64,000 nucleotides of DNA from JAJRXC01 sp047639555 (GCA_047639555.1 JBLIOE010000005.1:78711-142710); one strand, 5' to 3'. Shown: positions 18,240-27,639, counted from the stretch's first letter. Numbers and translations are program-made. Notes: generated from the sequence alone by a model not told the origin.

Positions 18240-19781
18240 CTATTCCGCCGATGGCGGAGGCGGCGTGCCCGAACCGGTAGTGGCGGCGGCGGCGGTGTAC
18301 GCCTCGACGTAGGCCGCTCGGGCCTCAGCCCGTTCCCGGTTCTTGGTCGTGAGCTTGCGGGTGGCCCAAGCGCCGATCAGGAGCAGCGGAATGAACGGCA
18401 GGACGGCACCGAGGACCAGCAGCAGGATGCTGACAACTCGCACCATGGCATTCCAACCGCCGGAGAAGGAGTCGCCGAATCCGGGCAAAGGATCGTCAAC
18501 ATCGGTCGAGATGAAGACCGTGTCGACGCCGGTCAGTTCGGCGTTTTCCGTCGTCTCCGGAATCGCAGTAACTGTCACCGCGATCTGGAGTCCGTTCGAT
18601 GCATCGACCCTCGAAATGAATCCTCCGTCGGCTTCGAGCTCAACGGAAGCAAGCAGCTCCTCGCCCGGCTGCAGTGCATCGAGCGTGCCGTCGCCCTCGA
18701 CCGTGAAGTCGCCGACGCGGAGTCGGAATGGAGTGCTCTGAATGTCGATACTAGTGAGGACGTCTTCGCCGGTGTTGTGGATGTTGACGCAGAGCACCGC
18801 CTTGTCATCGGCGCCGATGCTGAGGTCGGACACGCCGGGGCATGCCTCGCCGCGATCATCGCCGAGCCAGGTGACAACTTCGAGGTCGGACGTCTTGCGG
18901 TCGGGATTGAGCTCGACGATCGTCAGGTTGATCGTGGAGAGCGCGATCTGATCACCGATCGTTTCGCGTTGACCGCGAAGCCTTTCGAGATTCGCCTGCC
19001 GGGTGGCGACCTCTTCTTCGAGCGTGAAGATCGTGTTGAGATCGTTGGCCGCGTCGAGCCGTTCTTGCACTCGGGCCACGCTGGACTCGGCCGCAGAAAT
19101 TCGCGCGTCGAGATCGATCACCACGTCGGTGACATCGTCGGAGGTGGTGCTCTGGCTCACGAGGCCGACACCGTCGGTTTGGGTGAGGGCGGCGAGCAGG
19201 CCGTCGAACTGCAACGGCGGGACGCGGATGACGAGTTCGGCTCGCGGTTCGGGGTCGGTCTGTGTCTCTTGACCCCAGATGGCGCCGCCGTTGGCGAAGA
19301 CGGTCGCGATGATGTCTTTGGTGGTCTGGGCGACGTCGGGTGCCTCGAGCACCACTTCGCCCGTCTTGATGATCTGGAGTCCGACAAACAATGCCGTCGC
19401 GTCGGCGGGAATGGGTGTCTCTTCGCCCGGGTCCCGGGCGACGGCGCCGACCAGTGACTCGGCTCCTTCGCGCTCGACGGCCGAGTCGTAGTCGAGGCCC
19501 TCCTCGGATACGGCTGCAGGTTCGTCGGCGGGAGCGTCGTCGTCGGCCGACGTTTCGCTGTCGGGCTGCGACTCGTCGCCATCGCTGATATCGGTCGGAG
19601 CGTCATTGGCGGGAGCGTCGTCGGCCGATACCACCCGCGGGTCGCTTGACGACTCGCTGGTGGCGCTGTCGGAGTCGCCGCCGCCGCAGGCTGCAAGCAG
19701 CAATGTGAATGCGACGAGCAACGCGACAAGCCGCGAGAGACCGAAACGAGGTTGGTGTTTGGTGGACAGGATCTGGGACAT
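18240..19781 (-). CDS. DUF4349-type lipoprotein with coiled coil
   Basis: A 513-residue exported protein. A signal peptide ends in the lipobox LLAAC, followed by about 85 residues rich in Ser, Asp, Glu and Ala. Then comes a domain with ALFVGLQIIKTGEVVLEAPD, typical of DUF4349, and a coiled coil (residues about 255-300, with EEEVATRQANLERLRGQRE). A CARDB-like segment and a C-terminal transmembrane helix plus basic tail follow (near LLLVLGAVLPFIPLLLIGAW). AGGGGGG lies before the ATG. DUF4349 proteins are cell-envelope proteins of unknown role. Confidence 0.8.
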   Translation of the reverse strand: MSQILSTKHQPRFGLSRLVALLVAFTLLLAACGGGDSDSATSESSSDPRVVSADDAPANDAPTDISDGDESQPDSETSADDDAPADEPAAVSEEGLDYDSAVEREGAESLVGAVARDPGEETPIPADATALFVGLQIIKTGEVVLEAPDVAQTTKDIIATVFANGGAIWGQETQTDPEPRAELVIRVPPLQFDGLLAALTQTDGVGLVSQSTTSDDVTDVVIDLDARISAAESSVARVQERLDAANDLNTIFTLEEEVATRQANLERLRGQRETIGDQIALSTINLTIVELNPDRKTSDLEVVTWLGDDRGEACPGVSDLSIGADDKAVLCVNIHNTGEDVLTSIDIQSTPFRLRVGDFTVEGDGTLDALQPGEELLASVELEADGGFISRVDASNGLQIAVTVTAIPETTENAELTGVDTVFISTDVDDPLPGFGDSFSGGWNAMVRVVSILLLVLGAVLPFIPLLLIGAWATRKLTTKNRERAEARAAYVEAYTAAAATTGSGTPPPPSAE

Positions 19782-19961
19782 GGCAGGAACCCCCCTGAGA
19801 GATGAAGCCGAGAGTTTGACGCACCCGGAGCGACTTGAGTTCCCGTGTCGCGAGAATGTGTGCGTTTCGTCATGCCGTCGTATTGTTCGACATCTACCCA
19901 TATGAACGGGGTTCGCCAGCAATCCGAGCACCGTTGTGACACAACATGACGGGAAAACTCG

Positions 19962-22196
19962 ATGAGTACCAGTCCGACCAAAGACCGCCGTATCCACATC
20001 CGTACATGTCATCTTTGCGAAGCGATGTGCGGCCTCGAAGTACACGTGGAAGCCGATGACGAAGGCCACGAATCGGTGAAGCTGATTCGGCCCAACCGCG
20101 ACGATGTCTGGTCGAAGGGCTACATCTGTCCCAAGGGCACCACACTCGGGCACCTCCATCACGACCCGGATCGGCTGCGGGTGCCGATGATCAAAGACGA
20201 GAACGGGGTCCATCAGGAGGCCACCTGGGACGAGGCGTTCGCTCGGGCGGAGGAATTGATGGCCGGCGTGATCGCCGAGCACGGCAAGGAAGCGGTCACC
20301 ATCTACATCGGCAATCCGGCGGCCCACAACTATTCGATCTCGCGTTATACGGGCCTCATGATGGGCTTGGCGGCCTTGCCGGGCCCGATCTATTCAGCGG
20401 GCACCATCGACCAGTGGCCCAAGAACCTCACGTGCTGGACGATGTACGGCAATCAGTGGCGCATCCCGGCCCCCGATCTACCGAACACCAACTTCATCGT
20501 GGTCATGGGGGCCAATCCGCACGCCAGCCAGGGGTCGCTCCTGGCGTGTCCGGATGTGCTCGGAGAGCTCGACCGCGTGCGCGAACGCGGCAAGGTGGTC
20601 GTCATCGACCCGCGCCGCACCGGCACCGTCGATCACGCCGATCAGTGGCTGCCGATCTTCCCGGGCACCGATGCGGCGCTGATGCTCGCCGTCGGCCATG
20701 TGCTCTTTGAGGAAGGCCTCGTCGACCTGGGGCATCTTCACGATCGGCTCAAGAACGTGGCGGAAGTCGAACGGGTCGCCAAGGAGTTCCCGCCCGAGCG
20801 GGTGGCTGCGACATGTGGTGTTTCGGCCGACGAGATCCGCACCCTCGCGCGTGAGTTCGCCGCGGCCGATAAGGCCGTCTGGTATGCCCGCATCGGCACG
20901 TGCAATCAGGAGTTCGGCACCTTGGCCTCGTGGCTGCCGGATGTGCTCAACGCGCTCACCGGCAACCTCGACACCGAGGGCGGACTGATGTGGGGGAAGC
21001 CGATTGCCTGGTCCGCCACGCTGAAGGACCGCGGTGAGCCGATCGAGTTTGGTCGCTTCCACAGCCGCGTTCGTGGAGCACCGGAAGTGATGGGCCAGTT
21101 CCCGGTTTCGTGTATGGCCGAGGAAATCGCCGCGCCCGGCGAAGGCCAGCTGAAAGCCCTCGTGACGGTGGCCGGCAATCCGGTGATCTCGGCGCCCGAG
21201 GCCGACAAGCTCGACGAGGCGCTTCCGCTTCTCGACTGCATGATCTCGATCGACAACGCCCTCAACGAAACGACGCGCCACGCCGACGTCATCTTCCCCG
21301 GGCTCTCGCCGCTTGAGCAGCCGCACTACGACGAGCTGTTGTGGGCATGGGCCGTGCGTTCGGCCGGAAAGTGGTCGCCCCCGCTCTTCGAGCCCGAAGA
21401 CGGCCGACCGGGAGAATGGGAAGTCATGATCCGCGTCGGCGCAATGATGGGCGGCATTCCCCAGGAACACGTGGACATCAAAGCCATCGACGATGGCTAC
21501 TTCTCCGCTTTTGCCGAGATGGGCGGCGCCGACCCGGCGGTGGCCCTCGCCGCGTGCCCTGAGCCGGGCCCGGAGCGACTCAACGAAAACGCCATCCGCA
21601 CCGGCCCGTGGGGCGATCAGTACGGCGCCAACCCCGACGGCCTCACGCTCGACCACTTCAAGAACGCACCCAACGGCATCGACATGGGGCCGATGGTGCC
21701 ACGTCTGGATGAGGTCGTGGCGCACGAAGACGGCATGGTCGATCTCGCGCCGCCCTACGTGATTGCCGACATCCCCCGGCTCACCGCGCGGCTCGACCGC
21801 GACCCCGACGGACTTCTGCTAATTAGCCGTCGCCACGTGCGTTCGAACAACTCCTGGATGCACAACATCAAGGTGTTGGTAAAGGGCAAGGACCGCTGCA
21901 CCTTGCTGATCCATCCCGATGATGCGGCGCAGGCCGGTGTTGTTGATGGTGGGATCGCCCGCGTCAGTTCCGAAGCGGGTTCACTCGAAGTGCCGGTGGA
22001 AGTGAGCGACGAGATGCGCCCCGGTGTGGTGTCGCTGCCTCACGGCTGGGGTCACGACAAGCCGGGCACCCGGATGTCGGTGGCTCGCGAACATGCCGGG
22101 GTGAACAACAATGTGCTCGCGCCGGGCACCTTTGTCGACGTGCCATCGGGCAACGCCGCCGTGAACGGCATTCCGGTCGAGGTGGTACCCGCCTAA
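19962..22196 (+). CDS. Molybdopterin oxidoreductase, formate-dehydrogenase-like
   Basis: A 744-residue DMSO-reductase-family enzyme. An N-terminal [4Fe-4S] motif C16-x2-C19-x3-C23 ... C56 is followed by the Mo-bisMGD domains and a C-terminal dinucleotide-binding domain (RRHVRSNNSWMHN, then SLPHGWGHD). The Mo ligand expected near residue 140-160 may be Cys158 in NLTCWTMYG, but I cannot prove the alignment. There is no in-frame TGA, so it is not a selenoprotein. No Tat signal is visible, so it is probably cytoplasmic. No electron-transfer subunit lies beside it. The actual substrate is unknown. Confidence 0.88.
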   Translation: MSTSPTKDRRIHIRTCHLCEAMCGLEVHVEADDEGHESVKLIRPNRDDVWSKGYICPKGTTLGHLHHDPDRLRVPMIKDENGVHQEATWDEAFARAEELMAGVIAEHGKEAVTIYIGNPAAHNYSISRYTGLMMGLAALPGPIYSAGTIDQWPKNLTCWTMYGNQWRIPAPDLPNTNFIVVMGANPHASQGSLLACPDVLGELDRVRERGKVVVIDPRRTGTVDHADQWLPIFPGTDAALMLAVGHVLFEEGLVDLGHLHDRLKNVAEVERVAKEFPPERVAATCGVSADEIRTLAREFAAADKAVWYARIGTCNQEFGTLASWLPDVLNALTGNLDTEGGLMWGKPIAWSATLKDRGEPIEFGRFHSRVRGAPEVMGQFPVSCMAEEIAAPGEGQLKALVTVAGNPVISAPEADKLDEALPLLDCMISIDNALNETTRHADVIFPGLSPLEQPHYDELLWAWAVRSAGKWSPPLFEPEDGRPGEWEVMIRVGAMMGGIPQEHVDIKAIDDGYFSAFAEMGGADPAVALAACPEPGPERLNENAIRTGPWGDQYGANPDGLTLDHFKNAPNGIDMGPMVPRLDEVVAHEDGMVDLAPPYVIADIPRLTARLDRDPDGLLLISRRHVRSNNSWMHNIKVLVKGKDRCTLLIHPDDAAQAGVVDGGIARVSSEAGSLEVPVEVSDEMRPGVVSLPHGWGHDKPGTRMSVAREHAGVNNNVLAPGTFVDVPSGNAAVNGIPVEVVPA

Positions 22197-22204
22197 CCCG
22201 GCGG

Positions 22205-22375
22205 TCAGCCGCCCCGCATTCCGCCCTTGGCCTCTTCGCGGTCCATCTCGCGCTTCTTGTCGTCAGCATCGCGCACCCGTTCGGCCTCTGTGCCAAAGGT
22301 GGACTTCGGGCGTGGTTCGGGCGAACGGCCGTTCCCAAGCAAGGAGTCGATCTTGTTCTTCAGCCAGTCGAGCAT
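22205..22375 (-). CDS. Small hydrophilic protein, 56 aa
   Basis: Unrecognised. It begins MLDWLKNKIDSLLGNG, an amphipathic helix, and continues with a highly charged segment (DADDKKREMDREEAKGG). A TACGGT hexamer ends 5 bases before the ATG, consistent with a leaderless start. It is convergent with the molybdopterin oxidoreductase. Confidence 0.5.
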   Translation of the reverse strand: MLDWLKNKIDSLLGNGRSPEPRPKSTFGTEAERVRDADDKKREMDREEAKGGMRGG

Positions 22376-22421
22376 GCCCAACCGTAGAGGACGGGGGTGT
22401 TTGGGCGCGGTCGGGGTCGCG

Positions 22422-23615
22422 TCAGCGAATGATCGCGAGCGAATCCGCCGTTCGGGCAGGAGCGCCGATCGCCCCGAGGTCGAAGGCGTAGACCGACTGC
22501 GTGGCCGGGTCGAAGATCTGGAGCAGTGGTTCGGTGTCGCCGGGTTGGAACCATGCGGCGACGGCGCCGTCGGGCGACCAGGCAAGGTCGATGGGGATGG
22601 CGACCGTGAGTTGGGTGACGTTCTGCGTCTCGGTCTCGTATAGCCGCGGCGGCTCGGTGGTCTGTGGGTCATCGGAGAGCAGCCATCGGCCGTTGGGCGA
22701 GAGCGAGATGTCTCGCCCATAGTGAGTGAAGTCGCTAGGGAGTTCTACCGCTTCGCCGGTCTCTCGGTCGACGAGAAGGTTCACACAGTCGAGCGGCTCG
22801 GCACAGCGCACCTCGACATGGTGGGTGGGTGTAGCTGCCACAATCAGACCGTCGCTGAGCTGCTCGAGCCGCCCCGGCTTCGCCAAGTAGGACGTTCCCG
22901 CCGCAGAAGTAACGATGACCCCAAAGTTGTCGACGGGTAGAAGCGTCGATCCGGCGGGCAGGTCGATACCGCTGAGCAAGAGGGCGGTACCCGTGATGAG
23001 GAGCTTTCTGACCACACCGTCGGGGTCGGCGACGGCCGCGAATCCGCCCTTGCCGTCGGGCACTAATCGTCCGCTGGTCGACAGCACGACGGCCTCACTT
23101 GGCCGCAGGGTCAGGCCGATGGTGCGTCCTCCATCGTGAAGGAGTTCGTAACCCTCGGTGGCCGCGAAGTAGGAGTTGGAGCCCCCGATACGGGTGGGCA
23201 CTTCGAGCACCGGAAGCGCAGCCCGTGGGTCGATGACGATCACCGCGCCGGTGGTCAGGTAGGCGAACCGGTGTTGTTGGAGGAGTTCGGTGAGTTCACT
23301 GGCGGTTGGAGCCACGACTTCACCGAGGGGATCGCTTCTGCTCAGCGTGTCATCGGCACCGGGAGTGTCCACGAAGTCATCGACCGAAGCCGAGGGGTCG
23401 GGTTCGGAAACCGGGTCAGGTTCGGAATTGTCTCGACTGAGTAAAGCGACGATTGCGATCACGACAAACAAGGCCACCGCAGCGCTCGCGAACAACGAAG
23501 GGCGAGAGCCGCCCGGGCCGGAGGACGCCGGTGTCGTTGCCGTATGCGTGTGGTCGTCGTGGCCGAGGTCAAGAACGGGCAACGATTGGCCACAGACCGT
23601 GCATCGATCGTGCAT
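22422..23615 (-). CDS. Membrane-anchored beta-propeller-like protein with N-terminal zinc-ribbon half
   Basis: A protein of about 397 residues. The N-terminus holds a CxxC (RCTVCGQSLPVLDLGHDDH), which with the nearby His residues may bind zinc. One transmembrane helix follows (FASAAVALFVVIAIVALLS), then an acidic linker and a repetitive beta-rich domain with WSPDGAVAAW and LSPNGRWLL, typical of TolB/WD40-like propellers. The topology suggests a cytoplasmic ribbon and an external sensor domain. The start at 23615 is the first one that leaves the CxxC close to the N-terminus. Confidence 0.65.
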   Translation of the reverse strand: MHDRCTVCGQSLPVLDLGHDDHTHTATTPASSGPGGSRPSLFASAAVALFVVIAIVALLSRDNSEPDPVSEPDPSASVDDFVDTPGADDTLSRSDPLGEVVAPTASELTELLQQHRFAYLTTGAVIVIDPRAALPVLEVPTRIGGSNSYFAATEGYELLHDGGRTIGLTLRPSEAVVLSTSGRLVPDGKGGFAAVADPDGVVRKLLITGTALLLSGIDLPAGSTLLPVDNFGVIVTSAAGTSYLAKPGRLEQLSDGLIVAATPTHHVEVRCAEPLDCVNLLVDRETGEAVELPSDFTHYGRDISLSPNGRWLLSDDPQTTEPPRLYETETQNVTQLTVAIPIDLAWSPDGAVAAWFQPGDTEPLLQIFDPATQSVYAFDLGAIGAPARTADSLAIIR

Positions 23616-23713
23616 CAAGGACTCAGCCCAAGCCAGTGCTCTCTGTCGTGCTCGGCGTCGGCCATCAACACGTTGTATCACCGCGCCGGCCTTGAGAGCT
23701 GGGCGTGGTCGCG

Positions 23714-24451
23714 CTATTCGGTGTGGACGACCTTGAACGATTCCACGGCCCGGCCCTCGAAGCCCGCCATCGCGGCATTGCCGTGGGCCCATTCGCGAAT
23801 CATCGTGGGCAGACCGTCAGCCCGATCATCGTTCTGCGAGTGGTGGGCGATGAGCGCTTCGATCTTGCGGTCGATCGAGTCGGTGATGTCGACATGGAGA
23901 TTGTTGTCGTTGCCGGCCATGAGCCACACGCGGGGCACGGCATGGGGTGCGTGTCCCTCGTTGAGTAGCTCAGGGAACGAATGACCATTGCGGGCGTCGG
24001 GGTAGACGGCACAGACCGTGGCCTCGCCCGCGGCCAGGTGATCGGGATGGGCGGCATAGATTCGTTCGAGGTTGCGCACCGGTGTTTGGGTGATCACCAG
24101 GTCGGGCTGGACGATACGAATCAGTCGCGAGATCGCTTTACGGAGCTCAAGGTTCGCCACGAGATGCCCGTCGGGGAACCCCAACCAGTGCAGTTCGCTG
24201 ACGCCCACGATCGCCGCCGCCGCGGCCTGTTCGCTTTGTCGGATTTCGGTCAGTTCCTCGGGCGAGAGGTGTGCGGGCTCGCCGGCCTGGCCGCTGGTGA
24301 CGAGGCCGTAGACAACCTCAACGCCGTGATCGGTGAGCATTGCGACAGTGCCGGCCGCGCCAAAGTCGATGTCGTCGGGGTGCGCGACGATGAGCAACGC
24401 TTTGGTCGGCACGAAGTTGTCATCGGAGTGAAGGAGGTCAGCGAGCGCCAT
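23714..24451 (-). CDS. PIG-L/LmbE-family deacetylase
   Basis: A 245-residue zinc-dependent N-deacetylase. The metal motif AHPDD (residues ~23-27) is followed by the later His of YAAHPDHLAAGE. The family includes MshB (mycothiol), BshB and GlcNAc-PI deacetylase; the length (MshB is about 300) argues for a general sugar deacetylase, but the choice is open. A TAGGCT box lies 6 bases before the ATG at 24451, deciding between that ATG and the GTG just upstream. Confidence 0.85.
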   Translation of the reverse strand: MALADLLHSDDNFVPTKALLIVAHPDDIDFGAAGTVAMLTDHGVEVVYGLVTSGQAGEPAHLSPEELTEIRQSEQAAAAAIVGVSELHWLGFPDGHLVANLELRKAISRLIRIVQPDLVITQTPVRNLERIYAAHPDHLAAGEATVCAVYPDARNGHSFPELLNEGHAPHAVPRVWLMAGNDNNLHVDITDSIDRKIEALIAHHSQNDDRADGLPTMIREWAHGNAAMAGFEGRAVESFKVVHTE

Positions 24452-24457
24452 CACGCC

Positions 24458-24463
24458 AGCCTA
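24458..24463 (-). promoter_or_regulatory. -10 box (TAGGCT) of the PIG-L gene
   Basis: TAGGCT on the minus strand, 6 bases before the ATG at 24451; leaderless geometry. Confidence 0.45.
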
Positions 24464-24472
24464 CGGAACCCG

Positions 24473-25828
24473 CTACAGCGGCACGCCGTCGCTGATCAGG
24501 TCTTGTTCGCTGTCGTCCCAGAAGTAGAGGTAGACGGCGTTGCCACCGTCGGCCTTGCCGGGCTCGAATGAGGTTGGTCCGCTCCCGGGAAGGTCGAACT
24601 CGCCGAGGGCGTAGGCGCCCGCCACAAACGTGGCGTAGGTGAGTTCTGGTCCGGCTGCCGCCGCGATTCGAGCGAACAGCTCTACTTCTTGGCAGGCGGC
24701 ATAGACCGAGACAAGATTCTCCGGTTCGTCCGGCGGACGGGTGTACGGGTTGAAGATCTCAAGGCCGGGGTTGGCCCCCTCGATGAGTTCCACACACTTC
24801 TGAATCTCCGGGTCGTCCCACCAGATTCGCTGCTCGGCGATGCCGCCCAGCACCGCGCCCTCGAGCACGCTGAGATCCCGGACCGTTTCGTCGCGGATAT
24901 AGCCACGGGCGGTATTGAGGGCGTTGCCAACGATTCGCGGCCGGTAGTCGATCAGTTCGAGACCGCGTAGGACATTGAGGATCACGCCGTCGACCGTCAG
25001 GACGGTATCGACGCCGTCGACGCGGAACCGCTCTGACATCGTTTCGACGAGCGGGTTGATCACGAGCGGGTCGTTGCTTGAGGTGTCGAGGACGGCCTCG
25101 CTGGCGATTCCTATTCCGGCGGCAGCAAGAATCGGCTTCACGACATCATCGAGCACGGCCTGGTCAGCTCCCGAAACGACAACGCCGAGGGTTGCGTCGT
25201 CGAATTCGCCACCGGCGATGAGCGCGGCGACCGTGGCACCCGCTTCGCGTTCGGACGATATTCCCGGCGTGAACCATGGGGCCGTGGCGCGGGCGGCACG
25301 ATTGCTGTTCACGACACCACCAACAAACGCCATGTCGCTCAGTTCGACGTAACACAGCACCTGGTCTTCGAACGGTCGGCCGACGACGGCGAACAGTTCG
25401 TGGTCGTCGACCAGGGTGACGCAAGCGTTGTCGGCCGCGATTGGATCGATTGGGTTGACCCCGATTACGACGGTTTCGATCTGGCGCCCGTTGATGCCGC
25501 CTTCGTCATTGATGGCATCGACTACCAGTTGGTACGCGTCGCCGTAGTCGCCGTGGTCGATGTTGATGAGGTCTCGAATCGCTTCGAGATCGGGATAGAG
25601 CAAACCGATCCGAATCGTGTCGGGCGTGACGCCTTGATACGAGGCGGTGAGCTCCACCGGGTCAGGGTCGCCCTCGTCGGCCGGTTCCGCCACTGGCTCC
25701 TCGCCGTCGTTGTTGGTCACCTCCGCTGGTGATGGATTGAGGTTCGGCTCCTCGGAGGTGTCGTTGTCGGGCCCGCAACTCACCGCGATGAGAGCGAATA
25801 TGGCGAGAAGGAATACGAAGCGGCGCAC
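24473..25828 (-). CDS. ABC-transporter substrate-binding lipoprotein, Leu/Ile/Val-binding type
   Basis: A 451-residue exported protein. The signal peptide ends in the lipobox VSC; an acidic linker follows. The rest is a type I periplasmic binding fold (Peripla_BP_6) with TIRIGLLYPDLEAIRDL near residue 70 and DDHELFAVVGRPFEDQV near 155. Such proteins feed branched-chain amino acids, amides or other polar ligands to an ABC importer. No permease or ATPase genes are adjacent, so it is an orphan here. Confidence 0.82.
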   Translation of the reverse strand: MRRFVFLLAIFALIAVSCGPDNDTSEEPNLNPSPAEVTNNDGEEPVAEPADEGDPDPVELTASYQGVTPDTIRIGLLYPDLEAIRDLINIDHGDYGDAYQLVVDAINDEGGINGRQIETVVIGVNPIDPIAADNACVTLVDDHELFAVVGRPFEDQVLCYVELSDMAFVGGVVNSNRAARATAPWFTPGISSEREAGATVAALIAGGEFDDATLGVVVSGADQAVLDDVVKPILAAAGIGIASEAVLDTSSNDPLVINPLVETMSERFRVDGVDTVLTVDGVILNVLRGLELIDYRPRIVGNALNTARGYIRDETVRDLSVLEGAVLGGIAEQRIWWDDPEIQKCVELIEGANPGLEIFNPYTRPPDEPENLVSVYAACQEVELFARIAAAAGPELTYATFVAGAYALGEFDLPGSGPTSFEPGKADGGNAVYLYFWDDSEQDLISDGVPL

Positions 25829-26025
25829 GAGTTGACCTCAGGTTCGACAGTGCCGCACTGTATTCCCGCACCGGTCCCAGAGCGAGACGCCGCGGGTGAG
25901 CGGTCAGGCGGCGACATGGCATCGATCTCAAAGAATCTGAGGTGGGAGATGTGCGGCAGAGTCAGAACGCTGTTGGTTCCGAACCCGAGATCGTGCGTGA
26001 CGACGCCGTCGACCTTTGGGTCGGG

Positions 26026-26814
26026 TCAGACGTCGGGGATGCCCATATCGAGGTTGCTGCCGGTGATGCCGCCGTCGACGCCGAGGAACTGGCCGGTTGT
26101 GTAAGCGGCGGCGGGGCAGGCGAAGTAGAGGGCCGCGGCTGCGATCTCTTCGGGGAGCCCGAGGCGGCCCAGCGGGGTGGCATCGTTCATGGCCTGCTCG
26201 AGCTCGGGTGTTTGCAACACGATGTCGAGCGCGGAGGTAGCGATCGATCCTGGGCAGACCGCGTTGACTCGAATTTTAGGCGCCAGGTCCTGCGCCAGCG
26301 CTCGGGTGAGATGGATCAGCGCGGCCTTGGCCGTGCCGTAGGCGGCGAAGCCGCGGCTGGCGAACAGGCCGGCCGTTGAGGCGATGTTGACGATATTGGC
26401 GCCGGGTCGATCGATCATGTGGGGGACGGCGAGCTGGGTCAGATTGAAACTTGTGGTGACGTTCCAGCGCATGGCGCCGTCGAACGCCTTCTCGCTGGTG
26501 TCCATGAACGCTTGCGGCATCGAGCCGCCCACATTGTTTACGACGACATCGATTCCGCCGCACTCCGCGACCGCAGCATCGACGAGTGTGGCCAGGCCTT
26601 CGCGCTGCGAGAGATCACCCGCGATCGGTATTGCCGTGCCGCCCGCGTCGCGAATTGTGGCGGCAACCACGTCGAGTTGTTGGGCTGTACGCGCGCCGAT
26701 CACAACGGTTGCACCGGCCTCCGCGAGGGCGATTGCGGTAGCGGCACCGATGCCTCGTCCGGCGCCGGTGACGATGGCCATCTTGTCATCAAGTCGAAAT
26801 TGGTCGAGTCCCAT
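26026..26814 (-). CDS. SDR-family oxidoreductase
   Basis: A 262-residue classical short-chain dehydrogenase. The cofactor motif TGAGRGIG is near residue 17, NNVGG near 91, and the catalytic Ser, Tyr and Lys lie in NIASTAGLFASRGFAAYGTAKAA. The C-terminal GQFLGVDGG is standard. The start at 26814 is supported by a TACGGT box 8 bases upstream. It is divergent from the HD gene, 27 bases away. The substrate is unknown. Confidence 0.9.
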   Translation of the reverse strand: MGLDQFRLDDKMAIVTGAGRGIGAATAIALAEAGATVVIGARTAQQLDVVAATIRDAGGTAIPIAGDLSQREGLATLVDAAVAECGGIDVVVNNVGGSMPQAFMDTSEKAFDGAMRWNVTTSFNLTQLAVPHMIDRPGANIVNIASTAGLFASRGFAAYGTAKAALIHLTRALAQDLAPKIRVNAVCPGSIATSALDIVLQTPELEQAMNDATPLGRLGLPEEIAAAALYFACPAAAYTTGQFLGVDGGITGSNLDMGIPDV

Positions 26815-26822
26815 GCGATGGG

Positions 26823-26832
26823 ACCGTAGACT
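26823..26832. promoter_or_regulatory. Overlapping divergent -10 boxes between SDR and HD genes
   Basis: On the minus strand TACGGT occupies 26828-26823, 8 bases before the SDR ATG. On the plus strand TAGACT occupies 26827-26832, 9 bases before the HD ATG. The two hexamers share the bases at 26827-26828. The whole intergenic region is 27 bases. Confidence 0.5.
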
Positions 26833-26841
26833 TTCGGGGCG

Positions 26842-27639
26842 ATGGATACGACTTCGACCACCACCGAGCATGCGGACGCCCTGACCGCGATCCTGATGGC
26901 CGACGACGTGTCGGCTTCACTGTGGGCCGCCGTCGACAGCGGCCGCGCCGAGATCCTCGTTCCCGAGCTCCCGGCGCTGCGCATGGAGCAGGATCCAATT
27001 CATCGGCACAAGGACGTGCTGTCGCACACCATCGCCGTTGTCTCGAAGACGCCGGAAGACGCAATCGTGCGCCTGGCTGCGCTCTTCCACGACATCGCGA
27101 AGCCGAAGACGAGAAGTTTTGAGCATGGCGGGGTCACCTTCCGTCACCATGAAGTTGTGGGCGCTCGTATGACGCGCAAGCGGATGACTGCTCTCGGCTA
27201 CGACCAGGCCACGATCGACGAAGTCAGCGAACTCGTGCGGCTGAGCGGCCGCTTCAAGGGGTATGCCGAGGGTTGGTCCGACAGCGCTGTGCGTCGATAC
27301 GCCCGCGACGCCGGCCCGCTTCTCGGTCGGCTCAATGCACTCATTCGCTCCGACTGCACCACTCGCAATAAACAGAAGGCCGCCGATCTCCAGGGCGCGA
27401 TCGACGACCTCGAACGCCGCATTGCCGATCTCGCCGAGGAAGAACGCGTCGCCGCCGAGCGGCCCCAGATCGACGGGCAGGCCGTCATGACCCATCTCGG
27501 CACGGGCGGTGGTCGTCACGTCGGCGACATCTTGACCATGTTGCTTGAGGTCAAGCGAACCGAGGGTGAACTCGCCGACGACGAGCTGTATCGGCGCGTC
27601 GATGCCTGGTGGGCCACCAACGCGGAGCGTTACAGCTAA
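26842..27639 (+). CDS. HD-domain phosphohydrolase, CCA-transferase C-half-like
   Basis: A 265-residue protein with an HD domain (H-x-...-FHDIAKP near residue 80, then HHEVVGARM near 102). The rest (DDELYRRVDAWWATN at the end, TRNKQKAADLQ in the middle) resembles the HD and RNA-binding half of bacterial tRNA nucleotidyltransferases of the PcnB/CCA type. The nucleotidyltransferase head is absent and replaced by about 45 residues. It may be a stand-alone phosphodiesterase/phosphatase; true function unknown. Confidence 0.75.
   Translation: MDTTSTTTEHADALTAILMADDVSASLWAAVDSGRAEILVPELPALRMEQDPIHRHKDVLSHTIAVVSKTPEDAIVRLAALFHDIAKPKTRSFEHGGVTFRHHEVVGARMTRKRMTALGYDQATIDEVSELVRLSGRFKGYAEGWSDSAVRRYARDAGPLLGRLNALIRSDCTTRNKQKAADLQGAIDDLERRIADLAEEERVAAERPQIDGQAVMTHLGTGGGRHVGDILTMLLEVKRTEGELADDELYRRVDAWWATNAERYS

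Noticed and set aside
18177..19457. A 426-residue plus-strand open frame opposite the DUF4349 lipoprotein
   Set aside because: The minus strand has a signal peptide, lipobox, coiled coil and transmembrane helix; the plus frame has none.
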